DNA of 41,254 nucleotides from Eubacterium sp. (GCA_022511225.1 JAFLRZ010000017.1:1-41254); one strand, 5' to 3'. Positions 16,636 to 25,364 are shown, numbered from the stretch's first letter. Program-made: numbers and translations. The notes: a model not told the origin generated them from the letters alone.

Positions 16636-16649
16636 CAGCGTATTCCTCC

Positions 16650-16940
16650 TTATTCGCCTTTAGCAACGATAAGCGAACGAAGAACACCATCTGTGATGTT
16701 GATTACACGGTCAAGCTCTGCAGGGAACTTTTCATCGCTGGCAAAGTTGATTACCATGTAATAGCCCTCGTTTTCGTAGTTGATAGGATATGCAAGTCTG
16801 CGCTTACCCCATGTTTCAACTTCGCCAAGAGTGCCATTCTTGCTGATGAGAGCTGTGAACTTTTCCTTCAGAGCCTCAACTGCATCCTCTCCGTTTGCAA
16901 GAGAGAAAACCATTACGATTTCGTAATTTTTTGATGCCAT
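16650..16940 (-). CDS. rpsF: 30S ribosomal protein S6
   Basis: A 96-residue ferredoxin-like-fold protein of typical length (NYEIVMVFSLANGEDAV at the N-terminus, WGKRRLAYPINYENEGYYMVINF in the centre). S6 forms a heterodimer with S18 on the 30S platform. AGAAGGAGG lies about 8 bases before the ATG. It is the first gene of the operon, driven by a perfect promoter at 17021-17049 through an 80-base structured leader, where S6:S18 autoregulation is known in many bacteria. Confidence 0.97.
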   Translation of the reverse strand: MASKNYEIVMVFSLANGEDAVEALKEKFTALISKNGTLGEVETWGKRRLAYPINYENEGYYMVINFASDEKFPAELDRVINITDGVLRSLIVAKGE

Positions 16941-17020
16941 TCTTTAGCACCTCCTTCTGGTCTTAATGGCCTAAACGTTTTGATTAGGCAAGGATTGCTC
17001 TCGTTTAGAAGAGCCCTTGT
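16941..17020 (-). promoter_or_regulatory. Structured rpsF leader, candidate S6:S18 autoregulatory RNA
   Basis: On the minus strand the leader folds into a nested stem (CAAGG-GCTCT ... AGAGC-AAT-CCTTG) and a second stem (GCCTAA ... TTAGGC) just before the ribosome-binding site. S6:S18 binding leaders are known upstream of rpsF in many phyla; I could not verify the conserved binding motif here. Confidence 0.45.
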
Positions 17021-17049
17021 ATTATATCAAATAGCACAGTGCTTGTCAA
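17021..17049 (-). promoter_or_regulatory. Perfect sigma-A promoter for rpsF-ssb-rpsR
   Basis: On the minus strand, TTGACA, exactly 17 bases and TATAAT, with start expected near 17014. Confidence 0.9.
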
Positions 17050-17078
17050 CAAAAAGTTGTTGCAGCAAACTTATGCTA

Positions 17079-17741
17079 CTAAATATACTTTAATACATCT
17101 ATTATATTTTCTATTGCAGGAACGTCGTCCCGAAGCTCCTGATCCTTAAACCAGCCGAAATTCATACGGATTGCCTTCATTCCTGCCGAAAGCGCACCCT
17201 GAATATCATTAACGGGATGGTCACCGACGTATACACATTCCTCAGCCTTAAGTCCGAGCTTGTCTGCCGTGTACGTAAAAAGTGCAGGGTCAGGCTTGTG
17301 AACACCAACGTCACCGCTGACAACTACTATGTCGCAATACGGTCTTAGTCCGCTTGTGTCCATCTTATGATTTTGCAGATATGACGGACCGTTTGTAATA
17401 ACTCCGACGATATATCCCCTGTCCTTAAGCTCTTTGAGAAGAATCGGTGATTCGGGAAAAATCACGTTGTGGTCCCCGAATTTGGTGTCATAATGATTTG
17501 CAAGAGTGACGTTTGACGGAGCATTCTGCCAGTTCCAGCTTTCGATAAGAGAAGCGTACCACTTCTCGCGGTTAACGTAACCGCCATTGCCTGTTACTCT
17601 CATTTCTTCCTTGCGCTTTTCAAGCTCAGCACCGTCAATTTCAGGGCAGAAGTCTGCAAAAAACGTATCCATATACTTTTCAAATGCAGCAGTTCTGTCC
17701 TGTATCGTTTCGTCAAAATCAAATAATACTGCCTTTATCAT
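17079..17741 (-). CDS. HAD superfamily hydrolase (subfamily IA, YjjG/phosphoglycolate-phosphatase-like)
   Basis: A 220-residue phosphatase-like protein. Motif I is DFDET (Asp8 and Asp10, nucleophile and acid), motif II is GVITNGP (Thr), motif III is the Lys of HKPDPALF, and motif IV is VYVGDHPVND. A helical cap lies between motifs I and II. Substrates of such enzymes are small phosphates, often damaged or excess metabolites such as dUMP-like nucleotides or phosphoglycolate. It overlaps the ribF 3' end by 23 bases, which indicates translational coupling; a link to flavin metabolism (for example phosphatase of a riboflavin intermediate) is possible but unproven. No clear terminator separates it from the rpsF promoter. 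Confidence 0.9.
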   Translation of the reverse strand: MIKAVLFDFDETIQDRTAAFEKYMDTFFADFCPEIDGAELEKRKEEMRVTGNGGYVNREKWYASLIESWNWQNAPSNVTLANHYDTKFGDHNVIFPESPILLKELKDRGYIVGVITNGPSYLQNHKMDTSGLRPYCDIVVVSGDVGVHKPDPALFTYTADKLGLKAEECVYVGDHPVNDIQGALSAGMKAIRMNFGWFKDQELRDDVPAIENIIDVLKYI

Positions 17742-18534
17742 AATTAAGCTGTTCCTTTAATTCGTCTGCTGAAGAAAATTTCTTTTCATCTCTTATAAAT
17801 TTTACAAGCTCTACCCTTACTGTTTTTCCGTAAAGGTCGCCGCTGTAGTCAAAAATATGCGTTTCACAAAGAGTATTATCAACTCTCCACGTGGGTCGGT
17901 TGCCGATATTTGTAAACGCCTTATATTCCTTTCCGTCAATGAAAACACGGCTTTCATATACGCCGAATCTTATTGGCGCAAGCCCATCGGGATAATTCTG
18001 ATTAATTGTCGGAAAGCCGATTGTTCTGCCCCTTTTATCTCCCTGAAGCACCTCGGCTTCATACGTAAAATTATATCCGAGCATTTCGTTTGCACGCTGA
18101 ATCTCGCCTAAAGACAGTGCTTCTCTGATTCTTGTGGAGGAAATAGGCTCTCCCTCAAAATCGAGATGCTCAAGAATTCTTACCCAGACATCCTTTTTTT
18201 CGAGATACTGCCTTAAATCCATAGCAGTCCACTGTGCATTTTTGCCGAATCTGCAGTTAAATCCGCACAACACGATGCCTGCATTAAACCTGCCGAGAAG
18301 AACGTCGTTTATAAATTCCTCACCTGTCAGATTTTTGATTTCATCAAAATCAGCAAAGACCGTTTTCGGAAATCTTCTGACAAATATGCTCTTCTGAAGG
18401 AGTGTGAATTTATTGTTCACGCTGTAAATTATAACGTCGTCTGCGCCTGTGATTACGGTTTTGTGCGCTCTGTGCATTCCGTCAAAATCGCCAAGTGCAA
18501 CAGCTATTCTCTTTTCGCCTGTATTATAGTCCAT
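17719..18534 (-). CDS. ribF: Bifunctional riboflavin kinase / FAD synthetase
   Basis: A 271-residue enzyme that phosphorylates riboflavin to FMN and adenylates FMN to FAD. The N-terminal nucleotidyltransferase domain has GDFDGMHRAH (a divergent GxFDGxHxGH) and the SSTRIREAL loop; the C-terminal flavokinase barrel has GDKRGRTIGFPTIN and the conserved N-R-P-T-W segment. At 271 residues it is shorter than the usual about 310, mainly in the N-terminal domain. The truB gene ends just upstream; placing ribF after truB is a standard Firmicutes order. Confidence 0.94.
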   Translation of the reverse strand: MDYNTGEKRIAVALGDFDGMHRAHKTVITGADDVIIYSVNNKFTLLQKSIFVRRFPKTVFADFDEIKNLTGEEFINDVLLGRFNAGIVLCGFNCRFGKNAQWTAMDLRQYLEKKDVWVRILEHLDFEGEPISSTRIREALSLGEIQRANEMLGYNFTYEAEVLQGDKRGRTIGFPTINQNYPDGLAPIRFGVYESRVFIDGKEYKAFTNIGNRPTWRVDNTLCETHIFDYSGDLYGKTVRVELVKFIRDEKKFSSADELKEQLNYDKGSII

Positions 18535-18536
18535 AA

Positions 18537-19436
18537 TCAGTCTCGTCTGGAAAGTAGTCTTTTTACTACAAGCTCCTGTCTTTCAAGGTCTGCTCTGCCA
18601 AGTCCGAGGAACAAACCTCCGTTGTCATAAATTCTGTATAAAGTATTGTCTGCAAGCTTTTTTCTTAATCTGTCGAGCGAAAGCGCACCGCCGTTTGCAA
18701 AGCGTTTTGCCTGCGCAGGAGAAACGAATACGCTCTCATAAGGCATAAGTATCTTTTCAAGGTCAAGCAGAATACCGTCAAAGCCTTTGCCCGTATCCTT
18801 AAGCTCCTGAAGCTCGTCAATAGTAACGCAGTCATCAAGAGTAAATCCCATAGCACTCGTTCTGACAAGTGAGGTCATAACTGCGCCGCAGCCGAGAGCT
18901 CTGCCGATGTCGTCAATCAGCGTTCTTATGTACGTACCCTTTGAGCAGGTAACGTCAATCGTGTACACATTATCCTTGCACTCAATCAGCTCAAGCCTTT
19001 TTATCTCGACCTGCCTTGACTGCCTTTCGACCTCAATCCCCTGTCTTGCAAGGTCATAAAGCCTTCTGCCGTCAACGGATACTGCCGAATACATAGGAGG
19101 AAGCTGGCTTATTTTGCCTCTGAAGCTATCAAGAACCGACTCAACGTCTTTCTTCGTTGCGGTAACGTCATACTCACCTGTAAGCTTGCCTGTAATATCA
19201 AGAGTATCGGTAGTTTTACCGAGTATAAAGCCGGCACGGTATCCTTTATCGCTTTCAGGCAGATAGTCAAGAAATTTTGTTGCGCCGCCGAGCATTACAG
19301 GCAGAACTCCCGTTGCCATAGGGTCAAGAGTTCCCGTGTGCCCTGCCTTTTTTTCCCGTGTAATACCACGCACCTTTGCAACAACGCCGAAGGACGTAAT
19401 GTCACTGCTCTTATTGATACAAATTATACCCGTCAT
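18537..19436 (-). CDS. truB: tRNA pseudouridine(55) synthase
   Basis: A 299-residue enzyme that makes pseudouridine 55 in the tRNA T loop. The catalytic Asp38 lies in GHTGTLDPMATGVLPV; KGTYIRTLIDDIGRALGCGA is the second family motif, and a C-terminal PUA-like extension follows. Its ATG overlaps the stop of nrnA by four bases (ATGA), so translation is coupled. ribF starts directly after its stop codon. The length is typical. Confidence 0.96.
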   Translation of the reverse strand: MTGIICINKSSDITSFGVVAKVRGITREKKAGHTGTLDPMATGVLPVMLGGATKFLDYLPESDKGYRAGFILGKTTDTLDITGKLTGEYDVTATKKDVESVLDSFRGKISQLPPMYSAVSVDGRRLYDLARQGIEVERQSRQVEIKRLELIECKDNVYTIDVTCSKGTYIRTLIDDIGRALGCGAVMTSLVRTSAMGFTLDDCVTIDELQELKDTGKGFDGILLDLEKILMPYESVFVSPAQAKRFANGGALSLDRLRKKLADNTLYRIYDNGGLFLGLGRADLERQELVVKRLLSRRD

Positions 19437-20371
19437 TTAAGAAGCTCTCCCGACTTTTCAACAAGCCTTTTTACTGCTTCCTCAATGTTGCAGTCAATTC
19501 TGCACGCTGCCGCCTGCATATGACCTCCGCCGCCGAATGCCTTTGCAAGCTGAGCGGCATTCACACTTTCAAATGTTCTTATTGACGCCTTGCAGGTACC
19601 GTCTGCCTTTTCCTTAACGGTAATACCGATTTCAACGCCCTCAATTCCTCTTGTAAGCGGTGCAATCGGCTCAGTGTCCTGCTCGGTAGTGCCTGTGTCC
19701 CTATACATCTGCTGTGTGATTGTGATTATGCAAACTCTGTCATTGTCATAAAATCTCATAGAATCAAGTGCAGCTCTTTCAAGCTTTGCGTATGTCTTAG
19801 TCTTTGTTTCAAACATAATTCTATTGATTTTGCCATTGTCTGCACCGAGATCAATAAGCTCCGCCGCCGCACGATACGTATCAGCAGTAGTGGAGCTGTA
19901 TCTGAAACAGCCTGTGTCGGTCGTAAGACCTGTATAAAGACAGTCTGCAAGCCTGCTGTCAATCTCAACGTCAAGAGCCTTTATTACCTTAAAAATAATC
20001 TGGCTTGCCGCAGGAACATCCTCAATAAGAAGATTATCAGCATATTCAGTATTTGTGGAGTGGTGGTCTATGCAAAGATTTATATGATACCTGCCCTGAA
20101 GCTCACCTAACAGATTATCCGTAGCAACGTCAACTGCAACTACGAAGTCAGGCTTAAATTCAATCGGTACAATATCATCATACATATAGCCGTACTTTGC
20201 AGGAATTTCGTCTGCATTTACAACGCTGCAGATTTTTCCAAGCTTATAAAGAGCACGGCAAAGTGCATAACCGGAGCCCAGTGTATCACCGTCAGGATGC
20301 GCATGGGTCAATATTAAAATATTGTTGTGCTCTTTAAGAAGAGAAGCACACTCATTAACATCAATTCTCAT
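19433..20371 (-). CDS. nrnA: DHH-DHHA1 phosphoesterase NrnA (nanoRNase / pAp phosphatase)
   Basis: A 312-residue phosphoesterase. The DHH domain shows THAHPDGDTLGS (metal ligands His23/His25? with Asp27 and Asp29), AVDVATD, CIDHHSTN, and the C-terminal DHHA1 domain has the GGGGHMQAAACRI glycine-rich RNA-binding motif. NrnA degrades 2-5-nucleotide RNAs and dephosphorylates 3'-phosphoadenosine 5'-phosphate; it replaces oligoribonuclease in Firmicutes. Position between rbfA and truB is conserved in this class. Which of the two activities dominates cannot be read here. Confidence 0.93.
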   Translation of the reverse strand: MRIDVNECASLLKEHNNILILTHAHPDGDTLGSGYALCRALYKLGKICSVVNADEIPAKYGYMYDDIVPIEFKPDFVVAVDVATDNLLGELQGRYHINLCIDHHSTNTEYADNLLIEDVPAASQIIFKVIKALDVEIDSRLADCLYTGLTTDTGCFRYSSTTADTYRAAAELIDLGADNGKINRIMFETKTKTYAKLERAALDSMRFYDNDRVCIITITQQMYRDTGTTEQDTEPIAPLTRGIEGVEIGITVKEKADGTCKASIRTFESVNAAQLAKAFGGGGHMQAAACRIDCNIEEAVKRLVEKSGELLK

Positions 20372-20401
20372 TATACCCTTACCTAATAAATAATTGGTGT
20401 G

Positions 20402-20752
20402 TTATTTCTCCTGATTGCTGATGTCTTTAATCTTTTCAAATAAATCCATACCCTTTGATATGGAATCATCAGCAATGAATTTCAGCTCAGGACTTTTGCG
20501 CAGATGAAGTCTTGTACCAAGCTGCTTTCTGATATAACCCTGTGCGCTTTCAAGGCCCTTGATTGCCGACTTTGCAACGTCAATGCCCTCCATTGCGCTG
20601 ATATATACCTTTGCATAGCTCAGATCTCCGCTTACCTCTACGTTTACAACGGTAAGCATTCCCGAAACTCTCGGGTCCTTAATCCCGCGCATTATAGATA
20701 TAATCTCTCGCTTTATGTCCTCTCTGATTCTGTCAATATGAAATCCTGCCAT
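20402..20752 (-). CDS. rbfA: 30S ribosome-binding factor A
   Basis: A 116-residue KH-like protein needed for late 30S maturation and 16S rRNA 5' end processing. Family features are IREDIKREIISIMRGIKDPRV at the N-terminus (quoted in part), VNVEVSGDLSYAKVYIS in the centre and LHLRKSPELKFIADDS near the end. The length is typical. The infB stop and rbfA ATG touch at 20752, so translation is coupled. Confidence 0.96.
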   Translation of the reverse strand: MAGFHIDRIREDIKREIISIMRGIKDPRVSGMLTVVNVEVSGDLSYAKVYISAMEGIDVAKSAIKGLESAQGYIRKQLGTRLHLRKSPELKFIADDSISKGMDLFEKIKDISNQEK

Positions 20753-23100
20753 TAATCTCTGTACTCCTCAACAATATACGCCTGAAGAATATCGCCTGCC
20801 TGAATATCATCCCAGCCGTCAAGACTGATACCACATTCGTAGCCTGATGAAACTTCCTTGACATCATCCTTGAAGCGCTTGAGATTTGCAAGCTTGACAT
20901 CGGCAATTTCCTTGCCGTTTCTGATAACTCTGACCTTGCCCTCTCTCTTGATAGTGCCGGAGGTAACGAGTGAGCCGGCGATAGTACCTGCTGAGGAAAT
21001 CTTGTAAACCTCTCTTACCTCAACCTCACCCGTATCAATATCACGATACTTAGGCGCTCTCATACCACGCATTGCTCTTTCAATATCTTCGATTGCGTCA
21101 TAAATAATATTATACTGCTTGATTTCGATTCCGTCACGCTGTGCATTATCTGCAGCAATAGGATGAACACCTGTTGCAAAAGCAACGATGATAGCGTTTG
21201 ATGCGGCAGCGAGCATAACGTCACTCTCGCTTACAACACCGACTGCACCGTGTACGATTTTTACGTTAACCTCGTCATTTTCAATCTTAAGAAGTGACTG
21301 TTTAACTGCCTCAACAGAGCCCTGAACGTCCGCCTTAACGATGATGTTAAGCTCCTTCATCTCGCCCTCCTGAATAGTGTCAAAGAGAGTATCAAGAGTA
21401 ACCTTCTGGAAGAGCTTGAATTCCTCCTCCTTAGCCTTATCCTTTCTCTGCTGAACGAGCTCTCTTGCAAGCTTTTCATCCGATACTGCGTTAAATTCAT
21501 CACCGCTCATCGGTGTACTGTCAAGACCCATAACCTCAACAGGAACAGACGGTACGGCACTGTGAATTGTTCTGCCTCGGTAATCGGTCATTGCTCTTAC
21601 CTTACCTACTGCTGTTCCCGCAACGATAACGTCACCTGAGCGAAGTGTACCGTTCTGCACGAGAAGAGTTGCGATAGGACCTCTGCCCTTATCAAGCTTA
21701 GCCTCAATAACAACACCCTTTGCGGCACGGTCAGGATTAGCCTTAAGCTCTGAAACCTCTGCAACGAGAAGAATTGTTTCAAGAAGCTTATCTATACCCA
21801 TCTTCGTCTTTGCAGAAACGGGAACGCAGATAACGTCACCGCCCCATTCTTCGGGAACAAGCTCGTGCTCTGTGAGCTGCTGAAGTATTCTGTCGGGATT
21901 TGCACCCTCTTTATCCATTTTGTTAATTGCAACGATAATCTCAATGCCTGCTGCCTTAGCGTGATTGATTGCCTCGACTGTCTGAGGCATAATGCCGTCA
22001 TCAGCGGCAACAACAAGCACGGCAATATCGGTAGCCATAGCACCTCTTGCTCTCATAGCAGTGAATGCTGCGTGACCAGGTGTGTCAAGGAAGGTAATCT
22101 TCTGCTTGTTAATCTCAACCTGATAAGCACCGATTGCCTGAGTAATTCCGCCTGCCTCTGTTGAAGTAACCGAGGTGTCACGGATAGCATCAAGAATAGA
22201 AGTCTTACCGTGGTCAACGTGACCCATTACGCAGACTACAGGAGGTCTTTCGATAGCGTTTTCGTCGTTTTCAACCTCTTCCTCAATAATCTGCTCTTCG
22301 ATAGAAACGATAACCTGATGCTCAACCTTTGCACCAAGCTCTGAGCCTACGATTTCTGCGGTGTCATAGTCGATAACTTCATTTACAGTAGCCATAACAC
22401 CAAGAGCCATAAGCTTCTTTATAACCTCGGTTGCAGTCATACGAAGAAGGCTTGCAAGCTCGCCAACCGTAATTTCATCAGGCACCTGAATAACAAGCTT
22501 CTGCTTCTTTCTCTGCGCCTCAATACGAGCAAGACGCTGCTGTTCTGTTTCTTTCTTCGAGCGCGCGTGCATACCCTGAGGACGCTGCTTTCTGTACTGC
22601 TTTGATTTCTGGTTAAGCTTCTGCTTCTTCTGATAGTCACCCATCTGAGATGCAGGAGCAATATCCTCGTATTTCTGATTATACTTTTCAAGATCAACAG
22701 TATTTACTCTTGTATCAACATGGCGAGCTTCGCCCTTCGTTCTTGCCTGAGGAGTTTTGTTTGCCTTCTTTTTAGCCTTTTCCTCATCCCTCTTTGCTGC
22801 CTGCTCAGCCATCTGAAGTATAGCTGCCTGACTCTGATGCTTTTTGTTCTGAGGCTTTTTAGGAGCTTCCTTCTTAGGCTTGCTCTGCTTTTTCTTGGGA
22901 ACTGCTGCAAAATATGCATCAAAGCTCTTTACACTGTTATCCTGTGTTATCTTTTCAAAAATGACGTTGAGCTCATTTTCATCAAGGTTAGCGCTTGCGC
23001 TCTTTTTGCCCATACCGTGCTCTGCAAGTATACTGATAATTTCTTTGTTTTCCTTGCCGAAATCCTTTGCTACTTCGGAAACCTTAACTTTAATTACCAT
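20752..23100 (-). CDS. infB: Translation initiation factor IF-2
   Basis: I chose the ATG at 23100 (782 residues, N-terminus MVIKVKVSEVAKDFG) because AGGAGG lies 9 bases upstream; the ATG at 23106 is only 3 bases from that motif. Domains: N-terminal IF2N helix, a Lys/Gln-rich linker (about 60-200), a second IF2N, then the GTPase with G1 GHVDHGKTSI, G3 DTPGHAAF and G4 NKMDK, and the C-terminal domains that bind fMet-tRNA. The start lies within the 3' end of ylxQ (11-base overlap), in the classic nusA-infB operon order. Confidence 0.97.
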   Translation of the reverse strand: MVIKVKVSEVAKDFGKENKEIISILAEHGMGKKSASANLDENELNVIFEKITQDNSVKSFDAYFAAVPKKKQSKPKKEAPKKPQNKKHQSQAAILQMAEQAAKRDEEKAKKKANKTPQARTKGEARHVDTRVNTVDLEKYNQKYEDIAPASQMGDYQKKQKLNQKSKQYRKQRPQGMHARSKKETEQQRLARIEAQRKKQKLVIQVPDEITVGELASLLRMTATEVIKKLMALGVMATVNEVIDYDTAEIVGSELGAKVEHQVIVSIEEQIIEEEVENDENAIERPPVVCVMGHVDHGKTSILDAIRDTSVTSTEAGGITQAIGAYQVEINKQKITFLDTPGHAAFTAMRARGAMATDIAVLVVAADDGIMPQTVEAINHAKAAGIEIIVAINKMDKEGANPDRILQQLTEHELVPEEWGGDVICVPVSAKTKMGIDKLLETILLVAEVSELKANPDRAAKGVVIEAKLDKGRGPIATLLVQNGTLRSGDVIVAGTAVGKVRAMTDYRGRTIHSAVPSVPVEVMGLDSTPMSGDEFNAVSDEKLARELVQQRKDKAKEEEFKLFQKVTLDTLFDTIQEGEMKELNIIVKADVQGSVEAVKQSLLKIENDEVNVKIVHGAVGVVSESDVMLAAASNAIIVAFATGVHPIAADNAQRDGIEIKQYNIIYDAIEDIERAMRGMRAPKYRDIDTGEVEVREVYKISSAGTIAGSLVTSGTIKREGKVRVIRNGKEIADVKLANLKRFKDDVKEVSSGYECGISLDGWDDIQAGDILQAYIVEEYRD

Positions 23101-23422
23101 TCGCATTTTCCTCCTGTTCAAGTAGTTCAATAATTCGTTTAGTAAAATTTTCGTCCTCTATTGTCATAACGCCTGCTTTATATCCAACGGAAAAATGAAT
23201 TTCATTCATAGTAATATCTGCCTTATAAATCGGTATATCGATATTATTGACAGCAAGTGTTTTTTCAAACTCACTGCAAAGCCTTGGTGATGTGTCACTG
23301 CAAAGCAGGAGCATTTTTGCTTTTTTCTTTTTTACGGACTGCTCAGCCATATCGTGCCCCATTGCAAGCTTACCTGCTCTGCGGGCGAGTCCGAGCATTG
23401 ATAACGTTTTATCCTTAAGCAT
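23090..23422 (-). CDS. ylxQ: YlxQ-like L7Ae family RNA-binding protein
   Basis: A 110-residue protein of the L7Ae/L30e/YlxQ family. LGLARRAGKLAMGHDMAEQSVKKKKAKMLLL fits the L7Ae fold pattern (quoted segments: LARRAGKLAMG and KAKMLLLCSD). L7Ae proteins bind kink-turn RNAs; YlxQ has been linked to RNA metabolism but its target is unsettled. Overlaps ylxR by 8 bases and infB by 11 bases, so all three are co-translated. Confidence 0.88.
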   Translation of the reverse strand: MLKDKTLSMLGLARRAGKLAMGHDMAEQSVKKKKAKMLLLCSDTSPRLCSEFEKTLAVNNIDIPIYKADITMNEIHFSVGYKAGVMTIEDENFTKRIIELLEQEENANGN

Positions 23423-23681
23423 CTGTCATTTCTTCTTCCATTGCGATATATACGTCGTCACTTATCTGCACCGAAAAAGCTCTCTCAAAAGCCTTCTTCT
23501 TTCGTGCTTTTTTCAAGCAGTCGGGATTTTTGCAAACGTAAGCGCCCCTGCCTGATTTCTTGCCTGTAAGATCAAGCGATATTTCGCCCTCAGGGCTTTT
23601 TACAACGCGGACAAGAGTTCGCTTATCAAACATCTCTCCGCAGCCTGTGCACATTCTCATAGGCACTTTTTTTGTTTTCAT
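23415..23681 (-). CDS. ylxR: YlxR family (DUF448) RNA-binding protein
   Basis: An 88-residue basic protein. The DUF448 pattern is clear: PMRMCTGCGE with a CxxC, RTLVRVV, and GRGAYVCKNPDCLKKA with two further cysteines. Reported roles include nucleic-acid binding and modulation of RNase P or transcription in some Firmicutes. Located between nusA and ylxQ as in Bacillus subtilis. Start at the first ATG, MKTKKVPMR, with an AGGAG-like site upstream. Confidence 0.92.
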   Translation of the reverse strand: MKTKKVPMRMCTGCGEMFDKRTLVRVVKSPEGEISLDLTGKKSGRGAYVCKNPDCLKKARKKKAFERAFSVQISDDVYIAMEEEMTDA

Positions 23682-23715
23682 ATTATCTCTCCGACTCCTA
23701 ACTAATAGGAATTAT

Positions 23716-24783
23716 TTAATCTTCAGTTGGCTGAAGTCCCTCATAAAAGCCTGATTCAGGCTTGATGTCTATATTCCATCCTGTAAGTCTTACTGCCAGA
23801 CGAACGTTCTGTCCCTTATTACCGATTGCAAGCGAAAGCTGATCATCAGGAACGGTAGCACGGCATGCTTTCTTGTCTGCATCAATGATTTCTACCGAGC
23901 AAACCTCTGACGGAGCAAGAGCAGCAGCTACAAGCTCTGCAGGGTCGTCACTGTACTTGACAATATCAATCTTCTCTCCGCCAAGCACCTCGACAATGTT
24001 TGATACTCTTTGTCCCTTAGGACCGATGCAAGCACCGACAGGATCTACGTTTTCATCCTTAGAGAATACGGAAATTTTTGATCTTGAACCTGCCTCACGG
24101 GAAACCGACTTGATTTCGATTGTGCCGTCATAAATTTCAGGAACCTCCTGCTCAAAGAGGCGTCTTACAAGACCCGGATGTGTTCTTGAAATCATGATTC
24201 TCGGGCCCTTAGTCGTTTCCTTAACGTCAACGATAAATACCTTGATTGTGTCGCCCTCGCGCAGAACCTCACCCGGAACCTGCTCATTCTTTGGAAGTGA
24301 GGTTGTGTTCTTGCCGATAACTATTGCGGCATTGCCTGTTGTCGGGTCAACTCTGTCAACCTTACCTGTAACAAGTTCCTGATTCTTAGACTTGAATTCC
24401 TCGTACATCTGACCCTTTTCAATATCACGAAGCCCTGAGCGAAGAAGCTGTTTTGCCTTTTGCGCAATAACTCTGCCAAGAGATTTTGTCTTGATAGGGA
24501 TATCAACCGTCTTGCCGACCTTTGCACTCTTGCGGATAAGCTGAGCCTGCTCGAGTGTAAGCTCGGTGTCAGGGTCTGTAATCTCGTCAACGACCATCTT
24601 CTGAACGTAAACCTTTATTTTTTGCTTTTCCTCGTCAATGTCGCAGTGGATAATATCCTTTCCGTTATATTCGCGCTTAAGAGAAGAAATAATTGCCGAC
24701 GTAATCATTTCGTAAATGTAGTCAGCAGGAATACCCCTCTCAGCCTCAATAAGCTTTACTGCGTCAAAAAATTCCTTACTCAT
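23716..24783 (-). CDS. nusA: Transcription termination/antitermination factor NusA
   Basis: The start MSKEFFDAVK at 24783 is preferred over an ATG 12 bases earlier because it matches the family N-terminus; the earlier ATG sits directly on its AAAGG motif. The 355-residue protein has the N-terminal RNA-polymerase-binding domain (1 to about 130), an S1 domain, and two KH domains marked by GACIGPKGQRV and AIGNKGQNVRLA. It lacks the C-terminal acidic repeats of E. coli NusA, as is normal in Firmicutes. It regulates pausing, termination and antitermination. Confidence 0.95.
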   Translation of the reverse strand: MSKEFFDAVKLIEAERGIPADYIYEMITSAIISSLKREYNGKDIIHCDIDEEKQKIKVYVQKMVVDEITDPDTELTLEQAQLIRKSAKVGKTVDIPIKTKSLGRVIAQKAKQLLRSGLRDIEKGQMYEEFKSKNQELVTGKVDRVDPTTGNAAIVIGKNTTSLPKNEQVPGEVLREGDTIKVFIVDVKETTKGPRIMISRTHPGLVRRLFEQEVPEIYDGTIEIKSVSREAGSRSKISVFSKDENVDPVGACIGPKGQRVSNIVEVLGGEKIDIVKYSDDPAELVAAALAPSEVCSVEIIDADKKACRATVPDDQLSLAIGNKGQNVRLAVRLTGWNIDIKPESGFYEGLQPTED

Positions 24784-24825
24784 TTTTCCTATCATCCTTT
24801 CTTTATAAACAGATTGTTATTGTTA

Positions 24826-25314
24826 TTAATCACTGTTAAAATCATTCATATTAAAATCGTCGAGTTTGACGTAAGAAGTTTCTTTATTCAGGACAGTCAA
24901 TTCACTGCCGTCTGTCAGCCGAACTGTTATCCTGCCGTCATCATAAGCTTCAAGCGTACCGCTGAAATCTCTTACCTTTTCAATCGGTCTAATAAGGCGC
25001 ATCATAATGGCACTGCCTATAAACCGTTCAAAATGCTCATCCTTGACGAGCTCACGTTCAATACCCGGTGAGCTTACCTCGAGTGTGTAACTCTGGCTGA
25101 TTGGATCTGCATCGTCAAGAGACTTCGTTATTGCGTGGGTAAGATCAACACAATCGTCAATCGAAACTCCGCCCTCTTTGTCAATAAAAATCCTCAGGTA
25201 CCAGTCCGTGCCTTCTTTAAGGAAACGAACGTCCCAGATATCAAGACCTAATTCCTCTGCAAACGGGGTAATAATTTCAAGCACCTTAGAAACCGTATTC
25301 CCTTTTCCTGCCAA
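24826..25314 (-). CDS. rimP: Ribosome maturation factor RimP
   Basis: A 162-residue protein for 30S maturation. The N-terminal domain contains GLDIWDVRF and DWYLRIFIDKEGGVSIDDCVD, and LEVSSPGIERELVKDEHF is the family signature. The start is a TTG (25314), supported by GGAGG 7 bases upstream; no suitable ATG exists. First gene of the rimP-nusA-ylxR-ylxQ-infB-rbfA-nrnA-truB-ribF-HAD operon. A strong hairpin (25339-25364) lies between the promoter (25394-25421) and the ribosome-binding site. Confidence 0.95.
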   Translation of the reverse strand: MAGKGNTVSKVLEIITPFAEELGLDIWDVRFLKEGTDWYLRIFIDKEGGVSIDDCVDLTHAITKSLDDADPISQSYTLEVSSPGIERELVKDEHFERFIGSAIMMRLIRPIEKVRDFSGTLEAYDDGRITVRLTDGSELTVLNKETSYVKLDDFNMNDFNSD

Positions 25315-25338
25315 GTAAATACCTCCTTATAATGATAT

Positions 25339-25364
25339 GAGAGCGGGTCGCACGACCCACTCTC
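25339..25364 (-). promoter_or_regulatory. Hairpin in the rimP 5' UTR
   Basis: GAGAGTGGGTCG and CGACCCGCTCTC on the minus strand form a 12-bp stem with one G-T pair and a minimal loop. No uridine run follows, so it is not a simple terminator; it ends about 12 bases before the rimP ribosome-binding site. Confidence 0.6.

Noticed and set aside
22720-23133. 137-codon plus-strand frame opposite the infB N-terminus
   Set aside because: Reverse reading of the Lys-rich IF-2 linker gives Leu/Phe-rich noise.
24460-25071. 203-codon plus-strand frame across nusA and rimP
   Set aside because: Antisense to two recognised genes, hydrophobic shadow composition, no ribosome-binding site.
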